A DNA stretch of 64,000 nt from Chachezhania antarctica (GCF_003646465.1 NZ_QZEX01000009.1:89842-153841), one strand, 5' to 3'; counted from the first letter of the stretch, positions 51,167-60,332 are shown. Notes: generated by a model from the sequence alone, not told the origin. Made by a program: numbers and translations.

Positions 51167-51235
51167 GCGTTCATGTCTCCCGGTAAAGGTCTTGACTGAG
51201 GTTTTTCCTTGAGGACGGAGGATGGTTGAGTAATA

Positions 51236-51271
51236 TCTTTTTCGTCAAATGGTATTTTTCTGTCATTTTGG
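51236..51271. promoter_or_regulatory. Direct repeat in the PotD/RpiR divergent promoter
   Basis: CTTTTTCGTCAAATGG and ATTTTTCTGTCATTTTGG are imperfect direct repeats about 17 bases apart in the AT-rich 114-base divergent region. They are placed where an RpiR-type protein could control both genes. Confidence 0.35.
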
Positions 51272-51280
51272 AGATTCACT

Positions 51281-52147
51281 GTGTCCAACGGTTTTGCATC
51301 CTTTGCCGAGGCGCCGATTGACGACCTGGTGGGTAAAATGAAGGCTGGACTGCCGAAATTGCCCAAGCAGGAGGCGAAAGTTGCACAGTATTTCCTGCTG
51401 AATCTGAACTCGATCTCGTTCGAGACAGGGAAATCCATCGCCCAGAAAGCCGGAGTCGCCGAAATTACCGTCGGGCGAATGCTGCGGAGGTTCGGCTGTG
51501 CAGGCATGAAGGAGTTCAAGGCGATGCTGCGCCAGCGCTATTCGGTCAGCGGCCATGCCCTGGCCGAAGAAAGCGCCGAACCGCCCGCGGACTGGCAAGA
51601 CCAGATGAATGCCGAACTGCGCGCCGTCCGAACTGTCTATGCAAAGATCGACACCCCGGCTTTCCAGGCCGCCGAACACTACCTGCGCCAGGCGCACGAG
51701 ATCTATGTCACCGGCTTTCAGACCGTCCGTGGGCTGGCAGAGGATACGGCCCGGCGGCTGGCGCTGGCTCGACCGCGGGTGCGGTTCCTTTCGGGCCATG
51801 ACAGCATGTTGTCGGAATGGCTTGACCCGCCCACAGCGGGGCAAAGCTGCCTTCTGATCATCGATGTCATTCCCTATGCTTCGGAATGCGAAACGCTGGC
51901 GCGTCTGGCGCGCGAACAGGGGCGATCCGTCATCGTCGTGACCGACGAATACTGTCACTGGGCGCACGATGTCACGGACGCCGTGATCAATTCGCCTTCA
52001 AAGACCGGTCTTTTTCTCGAATCTATCCTCGGGCTGAACGCGGCGACCAGTCTGCTGGTCCACTCAGCCGCCGCGACCCCCGGTAGTAACATCGAAGAGC
52101 GCATGCGTGACTGGAAGCGACTGGCCAACCGGCTTCAACTGTTTTGA
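51281..52147 (+). CDS. MurR/RpiR-family transcriptional regulator
   Basis: A 288-residue regulator with an N-terminal RpiR-type helix-turn-helix (IAQKAGVAEITVGRMLRRFG near residues 50-70) and a C-terminal SIS-like domain (IYVTGFQTVRGLAEDTARRL, then VIVVTDEYCHWA). The start is GTG at 51281 with GGAG seven bases before it. SIS domains usually bind phosphosugars, but RpiR proteins next to polyamine-type importers are common. It probably controls the divergent PotABCD-like operon. Confidence 0.87.
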   Translation: MSNGFASFAEAPIDDLVGKMKAGLPKLPKQEAKVAQYFLLNLNSISFETGKSIAQKAGVAEITVGRMLRRFGCAGMKEFKAMLRQRYSVSGHALAEESAEPPADWQDQMNAELRAVRTVYAKIDTPAFQAAEHYLRQAHEIYVTGFQTVRGLAEDTARRLALARPRVRFLSGHDSMLSEWLDPPTAGQSCLLIIDVIPYASECETLARLAREQGRSVIVVTDEYCHWAHDVTDAVINSPSKTGLFLESILGLNAATSLLVHSAAATPGSNIEERMRDWKRLANRLQLF

Positions 52148-52268
52148 AGAGAACGACACAGATGTTGTCCGGCGGTGTTGGCATTTGTGGGACTGGCCAA
52201 ACGGTCTAGTGCCGAATCCAGAGGAAACTCCGTCGATGCGGGCTCCCAGCATGTGAAATTGGCCCCGT

Positions 52269-52631
52269 TCAGGCCGCGAGGGCAAGGGCCATCGGCTCGA
52301 TGGACTGAGAAGGGGTGTCCCAATCATCGACCTTCCATCTGGCCGGAGGGCAATCGGCCATGTTGCGGTGGAAGCCGAACTCGCACGCAGGTGCGAAGGC
52401 GACATTCAACCTGTCGCTCTCATCAACGGCCAACGCGAAAGGGGGGAGCTGCCACTTTCGCGATAGGCCGGCGTGTTGAGGTACGACAGATCCAAATCCA
52501 TCATCGGGCGGATATAGGTGGTCTTGCGGGCAAATCTGTAGGCAACCCACGCGCGGATGCCGACAAGGTGTGCGTCCGGTTCGGCCGTCAACAAACCAAT
52601 GGCCCGGATACCATTCGATCTTGTCGGTCAT
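52269..52631 (-). pseudogene. Frameshifted autotransporter beta-barrel fragment
   Basis: The minus strand begins MTDKIEWYPGHWFVDG, but the natural-looking continuation lies in another frame (GIRAWVAYRFARKTTYIRPM, then MDLDLSYLNTPAYRESG) and returns to the first frame as LAVDESDRLNVAFAPACEFG. Together these resemble strands of an autotransporter outer-membrane barrel (PMLDLD, PAYRESG style). At least two frameshifts and missing ends mark it as dead. I am only moderately sure of the family. Confidence 0.4.
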
Positions 52632-52750
52632 ACGGTGCTCCTTGTCCTGGACGATTTGCCGGGCAGTGACCGCGATTTCGCGTTAGGTGCTGCTGTGCTG
52701 GCGGCGGTGCAGCGCCTTGACGATGGGCTTGATACCCTTTCAGGGACTAA

Positions 52751-53035
52751 TTGGACATTGCCGGTGTGGTTCATCATTGTAGAGGTTCGTACCAGAGGGC
52801 CCCAGAGTTGCCAGAGGACAGCTTTCCACAGAACCTTAGATTGCTCTGCAGCTACGCGCATTCGATCACCGAAGTCTGCGAGAAACTCTCGATCAACCGT
52901 CAGCAATTCCACCGCTATCTGAACGGGCAAAGCCGGCCGTCGCATCGAAACCTGCGGAACATTTGCGATTTCTTCGGCGTGGATGTATCGACGACCTGGG
53001 CGCCTTCCGCGCGGCCTCCTTCATTGAACGTGTGA
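52751..53035 (+). pseudogene. XRE-type helix-turn-helix protein, truncated
   Basis: The frame contains LPEDSFPQNLRLLCSYAHSI, TEVCEKLSINRQQFHRYLNG and SRPSHRNLRNICDFFGVD, a complete Cro/CI-type DNA-binding domain. After FFGVD the likeness stops and the frame ends within 16 codons, close to sequence resembling an IS end at 53047. A longer C-terminal domain has probably been lost. The true start may be TTG 52808 rather than ATG 52751. It could still encode a small HTH protein. Confidence 0.5.
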
Positions 53036-53046
53036 TGAAAACCTGA

Positions 53047-53063
53047 GGTTCTGTCGCAAAGTT
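53047..53063. mobile_element. IS6-type terminal-repeat-like sequence
   Basis: GGTTCTGTCGCAAAGTT resembles the ends of IS6/IS26-group elements (GGTTCTGTTGCAAAGTT type). No transposase follows, so at most this is a solo end left by a deletion. It coincides with the point where the XRE protein is cut. Confidence 0.35.
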
Positions 53064-53169
53064 CAACGGAACGATCTGTGTGGTCGCCTTGTTTGCCTAT
53101 GAATTTTAGCTAGGCGTTTAACCCACGGTTTGATGGTGCGATCCTTTCTCAGGAAAGGAAGGAAGCATT

Positions 53170-53566
53170 ATGGGTCAGGTTCGTCACGGGAGCGTTACCA
53201 CAACGCATGCCGTCAGAGCTGCAATACAACGATCGCGAACTTCGCGCGCGACGCTGAGCCGGGAACTGGACAACTATCCAAAGACAGTAGAGAAATGGCG
53301 CAAACGGCAGACGGTCGAGGATCTGAAAAGAAGCCCCGAGGGACCCACGTTCGACGATTTATTCTGAGGCTGAGGAGGCGGCGATCATCGCGTTCAGACG
53401 GCGAACGCTGCTTCCACTGGACGGTTGTCTTTACACTCTGCAACCATCAATCCCGCATCTGACACGCTCGGCGCTGGATCGGCTCTTGCAGCGGCACGCA
53501 GCGCTTGCCTGATGTCGAGGGTGACAAGCCAAAACGGTCGAAGCTCAAAAGCTACCCGATCCACTG
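53170..53566 (+). mobile_element. IS481-family transposase remnant
   Basis: From ATG 53170 the plus strand encodes MGQVRHGSVTTTHAVRAAIQ, WRKRQTVEDL and, after frameshifts, SEAEEAAIIAFRRRTLLPLD, then IPHLTRSALDRLLQRH and LPDVEGDKPKRSK. This is the N-terminal third of an IS481 transposase. The catalytic DDE region is missing because homology ends near 53566. A good Shine-Dalgarno (GGAAGGAAG) remains in front. Confidence 0.7.
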
Positions 53567-53587
53567 CGCGCCCAAGCCCATGGCCGT

Positions 53588-53728
53588 ATGCTGGGGGCTG
53601 TTCTATGCGTCGGCCTAGTTGGGTTCACCATCTTCTGGGCCGTCAAAGTGTTCTACAGTATCGTACCGAAGGCCTATGACGGCGCGGGGCAAACCCCTGC
53701 CGCCCGTCTGAAGCCGGGCGCAAGCTGA
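53588..53728 (+). CDS. possible small membrane protein
   Basis: A 46-residue frame with one hydrophobic helix (LGAVLCVGLVGFTIFWAVKV) and a short polar tail ending RLKPGAS. It directly follows the IS481 remnant, so it may be the end of a truncated membrane protein. No clear ribosome-binding site is seen. From 53729 to 53949 I see no gene, only the leader of the DJ-1/PfpI gene. Confidence 0.25.
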   Translation: MLGAVLCVGLVGFTIFWAVKVFYSIVPKAYDGAGQTPAARLKPGAS

Positions 53729-53949
53729 ACTCTGCCCCTGTCGTTTCGAAGCTTCGGCCCCATCCGGGGGGCCATGCGCGGCACGCATGGCGCCTGCCCG
53801 GCCTGTCAGAAAATGATCGGCGGAATCGAGCGTTTCTGAAGCAAAGCAAGGAACCCATCTGCGCGCCGCGGGTTGTCCTGCCAACGCCACCGCGCGTCCT
53901 TGATAACGGACGTTTTTAGCGGTGGGCCAATTGAAGAAGGAACGACATC

Positions 53950-54513
53950 ATGCCTGCACTCGAAAACGCAAAGGTCCTGATCATCGCCACGAACGGGTTT
54001 GAACAATCCGAACTGATGGAGCCCAAGAAGCAACTGTCCGAAGCGGGCGCGACGGTCCATGTCGCGACACTCGACGGCGGGGCCATCAAGGGTTGGAAGG
54101 GCAAGGACTGGGGCGATACAGTCGACGCCGACCTCAAGATTTCCGACGTGAATGTCGACGACTATATCTGCCTGGTACTGCCCGGTGGCCAGATCAACCC
54201 TGACATCCTGCGGACCGACAAGGCCGCCGTTCAGCTGGTGCGCGACTTCGTCGCCAACGACAAGATCGTCGCTGCGATCTGCCACGCGCCCTGGCTTCTG
54301 ATCGAAGCCGGTGTTGTCGAAGGCCGCGAGATGACGTCCTACCACTCGATCCGCACCGATCTTAAGAACGCCGGTGCCAATGTTGTGGATCAGGAGGTTG
54401 CGATATCCAATGGCATCATCACCTCGCGCAGCCCGGACGACCTCGATGCGTTCGTGGCCAAGATCAAGGAAGAGATCAAGGAAGGCGAACACCAGCGCGA
54501 CGTCGTTGCCTGA
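53950..54513 (+). CDS. DJ-1/PfpI-family (type 1 glutamine amidotransferase-like) protein
   Basis: A 187-residue protein of the PfpI/YhbO group, linked to general stress protection, glyoxal or protein deglycation activities. The nucleophile elbow holds Cys111-His112 in AAICHAPWLLIEAGVVEGR, and LVLPGGQINPDILRTD precedes it. GAAGGAACGACATC before the ATG gives a ribosome-binding site. It stands alone between the graveyard and the convergent CoA-transferase gene. Confidence 0.87.
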   Translation: MPALENAKVLIIATNGFEQSELMEPKKQLSEAGATVHVATLDGGAIKGWKGKDWGDTVDADLKISDVNVDDYICLVLPGGQINPDILRTDKAAVQLVRDFVANDKIVAAICHAPWLLIEAGVVEGREMTSYHSIRTDLKNAGANVVDQEVAISNGIITSRSPDDLDAFVAKIKEEIKEGEHQRDVVA

Positions 54514-54641
54514 TCCGTGGTCGCCAACCGTTCGAGGATTGGAGCGGAGAACAGAACTCTTGCGGCGGGAGTAGTTCCGCAAGGATCGCTGTCGCCGCCG
54601 GTTCAATCACGGCGCGGCGCAACATGCCGGTGGCGACCGGA

Positions 54642-54672
54642 CTTGCCGCGGTGAAGGGATCTCCGCGGCAAG
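54642..54672. terminator. Hairpin between convergent genes
   Basis: CTTGCCGCGG and CCGCGGCAAG form a perfect 10-bp stem with an 11-base loop. It lies between the convergent DJ-1/PfpI and CoA-transferase genes, 14 bases from the latter's stop. A smaller stem (CTTGCGG/CCGCAAG, 54559-54583) precedes it. There is no T tract on either strand, so termination would be inefficient or Rho-assisted. Confidence 0.45.
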
Positions 54673-54685
54673 CCGGAAAAGTGTC

Positions 54686-55900
54686 CTAGATCACGCCATC
54701 CGCGCGCAGGCCGGTCAGCTGGTCCGGCGCGTATCCCAGCGCGCTCAGCACCGCATCGGTGTCGGCCCCCAGCTCGGCCGGTGCCGTCGTTGCCGGGCTG
54801 GTGGTGCCGTTGCCCTTGAAACTGAGCGCCGGGACGTAGACCGGCCCATCGTGACCTTCGACGTGGATCTCGCTCGTCAGAGCGCGGCTGGTGATCTGGT
54901 CTTCGCCGAGGATCTCGTCCAGCCCCCGCACCCGGCCCGCGGGCACGGCGACAGCGTTCAGCATTTCCTCCCATTCGGCAGCCGGGCGGGTTTTGAAGAT
55001 CGCAATAAGCTCGTCCCGGAGGGCGCCGGAATTGGCCTTCAGCGCGTCGGGCGTCGACCAGCGGGGATCTTCTAGCAGATCGGTCCGGCCCATCGCCTCG
55101 GCCATGCGGCGGAACTGCGGCAGGTTGTTGGCGGCCAGCATCAGCACACCCTCCAACGTGTCGAAAGCGCCGGAGGACGGGCTGGCGCTCCAGGCCTCGT
55201 TTCCGGACTGCTCGGGGATCCAGCCGGTGGTCAGGTGCGTTGTCATCAGGGATGCCATCAGCATCAGTGCAGTATCCAGCATGGCGACATCGACCTGCAC
55301 GGCCTCGCCCGTGCGGCGCATTTCCAGCACTCCCGCCATCACGGCCATCGCCGCGTTCATGCCGGTGGCATAGTCGATATAGGGCGAACCCACTTTCGTC
55401 GGCCCCGCACCGGGCGCGCCGGTGGTCATCATGATGCCGCACATGCCCTGGATCACGTGATCATAGGCAGGGCGCCCGCGCATCGGCCCGTCCTGCCCGA
55501 AGGCCGAGATCGAGCAATAGACGATATCCGGCTTCAGTTCCTTTACCGCCTCGAACCCCAGCCCCAGCCGTTCGGCGACACCGGGCTTGAAGTTCTCGAC
55601 AAAGACATCGGCGGTGGCGACCAGTTCCCTGGCAATCTTCAACCCCGCTTCGGATTTCAGGTCCAGCGTCACCGACTTCTTGTTCGAATTCTGCGTCAGG
55701 TAGGAAAGCCCCATCTTACGCTCGGCCAGTTCCGGCACCGAAGCGCCGATGCGCGTCCAGTCGCCTTCGCCGGGCTTTTCGATCTTCAGCACCTCGGCCC
55801 CCATCAGCGCCATCAGGTAGGTGGCGTAAGGCCCGGCCAGAACCTGGCTCAAGTCGACGACCCTCAGGCCCTGCAGCGGTTGGAACATCGGTTTCTCCAT
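54686..55900 (-). CDS. CaiB/BaiF family (class III) CoA-transferase
   Basis: A 404-residue transferase moving CoA between carboxylic acids. LRVVDLSQVLAGPYATYLMA, FVENFKPGVAERLGLG and the catalytic Asp region SPYIDYATGMNAAMAV are present. I start at 55900 (MEKPMFQPLQ), the first ATG with AGGA upstream. It follows the TctC gene on the same strand. It probably activates the acid imported by the TctCAB system using succinyl-CoA or acetyl-CoA; the acid is unknown. Confidence 0.88.
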   Translation of the reverse strand: MEKPMFQPLQGLRVVDLSQVLAGPYATYLMALMGAEVLKIEKPGEGDWTRIGASVPELAERKMGLSYLTQNSNKKSVTLDLKSEAGLKIARELVATADVFVENFKPGVAERLGLGFEAVKELKPDIVYCSISAFGQDGPMRGRPAYDHVIQGMCGIMMTTGAPGAGPTKVGSPYIDYATGMNAAMAVMAGVLEMRRTGEAVQVDVAMLDTALMLMASLMTTHLTTGWIPEQSGNEAWSASPSSGAFDTLEGVLMLAANNLPQFRRMAEAMGRTDLLEDPRWSTPDALKANSGALRDELIAIFKTRPAAEWEEMLNAVAVPAGRVRGLDEILGEDQITSRALTSEIHVEGHDGPVYVPALSFKGNGTTSPATTAPAELGADTDAVLSALGYAPDQLTGLRADGVI

Positions 55901-55956
55901 CGAATGGTTTTCCTGCCTGTATGGGGGGCGGAGCACAGGGCCCCGCCCGGCCTGCC

Positions 55957-56925
55957 TTACTGAGGCTCGACGCCTGCATTGCGGAAGATCTGACCGTGCT
56001 TTCCGAAGGTCGAAACCATTTCCTGCTTTGCCTTATCCGCGTCGAGATACATGATCGGGATGCTGGCCGACCCGGTCACCTGCTTGAATGTCGGGTCGGT
56101 CTGGGCCTTGGCCAGCGCATCCGACAGCGTCTGCACGATGTCCTCGGGTGTGCCCTTGGGCAGGTAGAGCCCGGCACGCGTATCCATCGCCAGTTCATAG
56201 CCGAACTCGTCGATGGTCTTCACGTCCGGATCCGACGGATGGCGGAAGGTCGTCAGCGCCGCCACCATCTTCATCTGGTCGGGATACTTGGAATGGATCC
56301 CGCCCGAAAGCGCCAGCACCACCTGATTGCCCAGGACGGCATTGATCATCTCGCCCCCGCCGTTCAGCGGCACGATGTTGACGTCGAGCCCTTCCTTCTT
56401 GGCGATCTCGTTCATCGTCATCCGCGCGGCAGGGCTAAGCGAGCCGTAGCTGAAACCCGGGTTTTCCTTGGCCCAGGCGACGAAACCGTCGAGATCGTCG
56501 AAGGGTGACTCCTTCTGCGTGACCAGCCCCGCCTGGTAGGCGGTGATGAAACCGGCCCATTCGAAATCGTCGGGCGTGAACTGGACCCGCTTCATCAGGA
56601 AGGGCGCGGTGTTCACCACCGTGTTGGCGTGGAACATGATGGTGTAGCCGTCGGGCTTGGCCTGCTGCAGTTCCCGCGCCGCCACGGCGCCGCCGGCGCC
56701 CGGGCGGTTGACGACGTTGATCGGCTGGCCCAGCTCTTCGGACATGACCTTGGCCGCCGCCCGGCCCACAAGATCGGTCTGCCCGCCGGCGTTGTAGCCC
56801 ACCAGCATCGTGATCGGCCGGTCGGGATAATGATCGTCGGCCAGTGCCGGAGTGGCCATCAGGCTTCCCGCCATGGCAAAGGATGCCAGTCGCGCCAGCA
56901 CGTGGCGCCGTTTCAGAATACTCAT
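55957..56925 (-). CDS. tctC: tripartite tricarboxylate transporter binding protein (TctC type)
   Basis: A 322-residue periplasmic protein. MSILKRRHVLARLASFAMAG, then LMATPALAD, is a signal peptide. YPDRPITMLVGYNAGGQTDL and VNRPGAGGAVAAREL are typical of the TctC/BugE group. GGGAGG lies before the ATG, which overlaps the TctA stop by ATGA. The order TctB-TctA-TctC places the binding protein last. A five-base GC stem lies after its stop. Confidence 0.9.
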   Translation of the reverse strand: MSILKRRHVLARLASFAMAGSLMATPALADDHYPDRPITMLVGYNAGGQTDLVGRAAAKVMSEELGQPINVVNRPGAGGAVAARELQQAKPDGYTIMFHANTVVNTAPFLMKRVQFTPDDFEWAGFITAYQAGLVTQKESPFDDLDGFVAWAKENPGFSYGSLSPAARMTMNEIAKKEGLDVNIVPLNGGGEMINAVLGNQVVLALSGGIHSKYPDQMKMVAALTTFRHPSDPDVKTIDEFGYELAMDTRAGLYLPKGTPEDIVQTLSDALAKAQTDPTFKQVTGSASIPIMYLDADKAKQEMVSTFGKHGQIFRNAGVEPQ

Positions 56926-58475
56926 CGGTTCCTCCCCTGAGTGCTCGGTTGCGGTTCCGCGCCCGTGGGACGCGGCTTGGTGCGGGCGTTCTTGCCCGTC
57001 GTCTGTGCGCGGGCCAGCAGCACAAGCGTGACTGCCGTCAGCACGATGAAGACAAGCGCGATCGGATGGACCAAGAGGTTGGTCCACTTGTGGTCCAGGA
57101 TCTGAAGCGACTGACGGAAGGTCAGCTCGATACTGGGGCCGATCACATAGCCGATCAGGAAGGTCACGAACGAGAAGTCGAGCTTCTTGGCGAAGAAGCC
57201 GAAGACCGTGAAGAAGAGCATGATCCAGATCGCGAAGACGCTGCCGCTTTCCATGTAGGCGCCGATGCAGCACAGGAAGAGCACGGGCGGAATGATCAGC
57301 CGCATCGGCACCTTGATCACCTGGGCAAACAGGCTCTGCCCGAAATAGCCGATCACCAGCATCAGAAGGCTTGCGCACAGCATCGCGGCGTAGACAGCCG
57401 CCACCATCCGCGGGTTCTGTTCGAACATCAGCGGGCCGGGGGTCAGGCCGTGCAGCACGAAGGCCGCGATCAGGATCGCCGCGATGACGCTGCCCGGGAT
57501 GCCAAGCGCGAAGAGCGGCACGAGGCTGGACGGCACCACCGCGTTGTCGGCGCTTTCGGCGGCGGCCACGCCCTCGATCCGGCCGGTGCCGAAACTGTCG
57601 GGATCGTCCGACGCCTTCCGCGTTGCGCCGTAGGACAGGAACGAGGCGACGCTGGCCCCCAGCCCCGGCAGGATGCCGATGACCGATCCGATCAGCGTGC
57701 CGCGCAGGATCGGCACGGCGCAGCGCCGCCATTCGTCGCGCGTGACCCGGCGGTCGTCGGGATTGCCGCTGTCGGCGATCTGCGCCATTTCCATGTCCAG
57801 CGCCCGCATGTTCCCGGCCTGGATCGCCATTTCGGCCACCGCGAGCATACCGATGGCCATCGGCACCAGCGGGATCCCATCGTCGAGCTCCAGCAGATCG
57901 AAGGTCATCCGCGGGATGAAGGTTTCGGTCTCCAGCCCGACCGTCGCGAAGAAGATCCCCAGCGCCCCCGCGATCAGCCCCTTGGTCAGCGACTTTCCCG
58001 ACAGCCCGCCGATGAAAGTCAGCGAGAAGACGAGGATCGCACACAACTCCACCGGCCCGATCAGCAACGCGTATTGCGCCAGGGGGGCGGCCAGGCAGAT
58101 CAGGATCAGCGTCGACAGGAAATCCCCGATGACCGAGGCGAAGAGCCCCATCTTCAGCGCCTTCTGCGCCTTGCCCTGCCGCGCCAGCGGGTAGCCATCC
58201 AGCGCCGTGGGCGCCGACGAAGGCTCGCCCGGTGTGTTCAGCAGGATTGCCGAAACCGCGCTGCCGGCGGTCGATCCCTTGGCGATACCGATCAGCATCG
58301 CGATGGCGGCGACGGGGCCAAGATAGAAGGTCAGCGGGATCGACACGGCCACGCCCGTGGCCTTGCCCAGCCCGGGCAGAACGCCCAGTACGTAGCCCAC
58401 GGTCACGCCGACCGCAATCCAGACCAGGGTCGACAGGTTCAGGACGTCGAGGAATCCTCCGATCAGCTGGGTCAT
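56922..58475 (-). CDS. tctA: tripartite tricarboxylate transporter large permease (TctA type)
   Basis: A 517-residue membrane protein with about 11-12 helices. VLPGLGKATGVAVSIPLTFY near the N-terminus, GTLIGSVIGILPGLGASVAS in the centre and LFALGIPGSVIAAILIAAFV are the family's repeated glycine-rich motifs. I start at 58475 (MTQLIGGFLD); the frame is open to 59051 but those residues are antisense-like. The start overlaps the TctB stop by four bases. Confidence 0.9.
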   Translation of the reverse strand: MTQLIGGFLDVLNLSTLVWIAVGVTVGYVLGVLPGLGKATGVAVSIPLTFYLGPVAAIAMLIGIAKGSTAGSAVSAILLNTPGEPSSAPTALDGYPLARQGKAQKALKMGLFASVIGDFLSTLILICLAAPLAQYALLIGPVELCAILVFSLTFIGGLSGKSLTKGLIAGALGIFFATVGLETETFIPRMTFDLLELDDGIPLVPMAIGMLAVAEMAIQAGNMRALDMEMAQIADSGNPDDRRVTRDEWRRCAVPILRGTLIGSVIGILPGLGASVASFLSYGATRKASDDPDSFGTGRIEGVAAAESADNAVVPSSLVPLFALGIPGSVIAAILIAAFVLHGLTPGPLMFEQNPRMVAAVYAAMLCASLLMLVIGYFGQSLFAQVIKVPMRLIIPPVLFLCCIGAYMESGSVFAIWIMLFFTVFGFFAKKLDFSFVTFLIGYVIGPSIELTFRQSLQILDHKWTNLLVHPIALVFIVLTAVTLVLLARAQTTGKNARTKPRPTGAEPQPSTQGRNR

Positions 58476-58909
58476 AGGATGGGGGTCCCCAGAAGCCGGT
58501 AGAACAGGAGGTAAGTTCCGCCCAGAACGACGACGGGAAGCAGCACGAGGTATAGCGGCCGCCGCTCTCCCAGCATCAGGAGCCCGCCCAACAGGATCAC
58601 CACGCCCGCCGCCAGCGGCCCGATCAGCGCGTAACCGGCATAGGCTACGGCAAAGAGCACACCAAACTTGCCAAGCGCCAGAAGCTCGGCGCGCGAGATC
58701 GGCCCGTCGTCGTCCTCGACGCTGCGCAGGTTGGTCGCGCAAAGCAGCACGGCCAGCACGGTGGTCAGCCCCATCATCAGGCTCGGCACCAGCCGCGGCG
58801 ACATCATGCCGGGCGGGCCTTGGTCGATCTGTGCCGGAATGACGAAAATGAGCATGAGCAGCCCGAACACGGCCAAGGCCGCGCCGGAAAGCACGTTTGC
58901 ACGTCGCAT
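58472..58909 (-). CDS. tctB: tripartite tricarboxylate transporter small permease (TctB type)
   Basis: A 145-residue, four-helix protein, the small membrane partner of TctA. MRRANVLSGAALAVFGLLML and QGPPGMMSPRLVPSLMMGL fit the family. It is the first gene of the TctBAC-CaiB operon and divergent from the LysR gene, 158 bases away. The small subunit is required for uptake in known TTT systems, though its exact role is unclear. Confidence 0.87.
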   Translation of the reverse strand: MRRANVLSGAALAVFGLLMLIFVIPAQIDQGPPGMMSPRLVPSLMMGLTTVLAVLLCATNLRSVEDDDGPISRAELLALGKFGVLFAVAYAGYALIGPLAAGVVILLGGLLMLGERRPLYLVLLPVVVLGGTYLLFYRLLGTPIL

Positions 58910-59046
58910 GGTTTCCTCCCAGACGCGGCCCCGCCTCCCCAGATGCTGACAGGCCGCTCTTCCTCCCTATCCGGCCCCCTGTTCCGGGCGCGGGATTTGC
59001 CTGACCATACTCGGGCAGCCTATGATAAAAAAAGTCGGAAAAATGT

Positions 59047-59061
59047 TTCATGTGATCGGAA
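59047..59061. promoter_or_regulatory. LysR-type T-N11-A site candidate
   Basis: TTC-N9-GAA lies six bases before the LysR start codon in the AT-rich end of the divergent region, the place expected for an autoregulatory LysR site. The match is short, so it is tentative. Confidence 0.3.
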
Positions 59062-59067
59062 TTACTT

Positions 59068-60018
59068 ATGTCTATCTCGCACCAGGACCGCCTGCGCCTT
59101 CGTCACCTGCGGCTCTTGGAGCTGATCGAGCAGCATGGCTCGCTCCGGTCCGTGGCCGATGTGCTGAACCTCAGCCAGCCCGCGATTTCGCAGATGCTGA
59201 AGGACCTTGAGCTCGCGTTCGGCACCCAATTGGTCGAAAGGTCGGTCCGCGGGGTCGAACTGAACGCCGCGGGCCGCACGGCGCTTTTGCGCTCGCGCCC
59301 CTGCCTGTCCTTCGTCCGGCAACTGGGCGAGGAACTGGAATCGCCTGAACAGCCCGTCCTGCGCGTGGGCGCCAATCCCGCGGTGATGCTGCATGTGATA
59401 CCGCAGGCCATCCGCCGTATGTTCGAGACCGGTCCCCGCATGCGGTTCCGCTTTCGCGCAGGGCTGGTGGCCGAGATGGTCGAAGCGCTCGTCGCAGGCG
59501 ACATAGACTGTTACGTCGGCCGGGTGGACTGGAGCCGGATCTCGCGCGAGGCGGCGGGGATGCTGGTCTGCAGCAGGCTGAGCGTAGCCGAGCTGAGCGT
59601 CGCCTGCGCCGCGGATCATCCGCTGACCCGAAAGGACCGTGTCACGCCGCAGGACCTCCTTACTTATCCCTGGGCCTCGGCGGCGGGCGGGTCGTCGAAC
59701 TGGGCCGAGGTCCAGCTGAGGTTTCGCGAACTGGGCCTGAAACCCCCGGCAGCCGAGATCGAATCCGATCTTCTGGGCCTTCTGGGGATCGCCGCGGCGA
59801 CGGACTTTCTGACCTGTGCCCCGATCTCTGCCATCCGCCACCCGATGTCGGCCAAGACGCTGACGGCGCTTCATGTTCCGGGGTTCGAACTGCAACCTGC
59901 CCAGACCGAATTCGTGTCGCTGCTGCCGCCCGAACGCCTGACGCCGATGCATCGCCTGCTGGAAGCGCTGCGTGCCGAACAGGACAATGGCGAGAGCGGT
60001 TTCACCCGGATCGCTTGA
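59068..60018 (+). CDS. LysR-family transcriptional regulator
   Basis: A 316-residue regulator. The N-terminal winged helix spans about residues 8-65 (LRHLRLLELIEQHGSLRSVA, then LNLSQPAISQMLKDLELAFG), followed by the effector-binding domain from about residue 95. It is divergent from the TctBAC-CaiB operon, which it most likely activates in the presence of the imported acid. The subtype with RLRHLRLLELI resembles regulators of aromatic-acid pathways (GbpR/PcaQ group). Confidence 0.88.
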   Translation: MSISHQDRLRLRHLRLLELIEQHGSLRSVADVLNLSQPAISQMLKDLELAFGTQLVERSVRGVELNAAGRTALLRSRPCLSFVRQLGEELESPEQPVLRVGANPAVMLHVIPQAIRRMFETGPRMRFRFRAGLVAEMVEALVAGDIDCYVGRVDWSRISREAAGMLVCSRLSVAELSVACAADHPLTRKDRVTPQDLLTYPWASAAGGSSNWAEVQLRFRELGLKPPAAEIESDLLGLLGIAAATDFLTCAPISAIRHPMSAKTLTALHVPGFELQPAQTEFVSLLPPERLTPMHRLLEALRAEQDNGESGFTRIA

Positions 60019-60074
60019 ACCTTCAGCTTGAACGAGATCTTTGCGCTGCAGGCACAGTGCCTTGGAAGGCCGAC

Positions 60075-60332
60075 ATGAGACACGATACGAATGTTCTGGG
60101 TACCGGGGGCGCGGGCCTAATGGCAGCGGCCACCGCCGGGCAGGACGGCGGTCGGTCCGATTTCAACAAACTGGACGCGGATGTGGATTGCTACCTGTCC
60201 GCGAACCCGCATTTCGCCAGATCCGCGCTTTCCCGCTACACTCAGCGGGATCTGCCGCCAGCCGCGGCCGAGCCACGCCAATTCTTCACGGAACTGTCGT
60301 CTGACATTCGTGAAACCGTTGGAACCGGATAG
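60075..60332 (+). pseudogene. HI0933/BaiN-type flavoprotein remnant
   Basis: Two separate pieces of this flavoprotein family are joined: VLGTGGAGLMAAATAG (the FAD-binding start) and LDADVDCYLSANPHFARSAL followed by SRYTQRDL. The roughly 35 residues that normally separate them, including the RCN motif, are gone, and the frame ends soon after. The gap between the LysR gene and the binding protein (60019-60413) otherwise contains only the leader of the latter. Confidence 0.5.

Noticed and set aside
56922-59051. A 709-residue TctA protein starting at 59051
   Set aside because: The extra N-terminal residues are read across the TctB gene in another frame; the family-like N-terminus begins at 58475.
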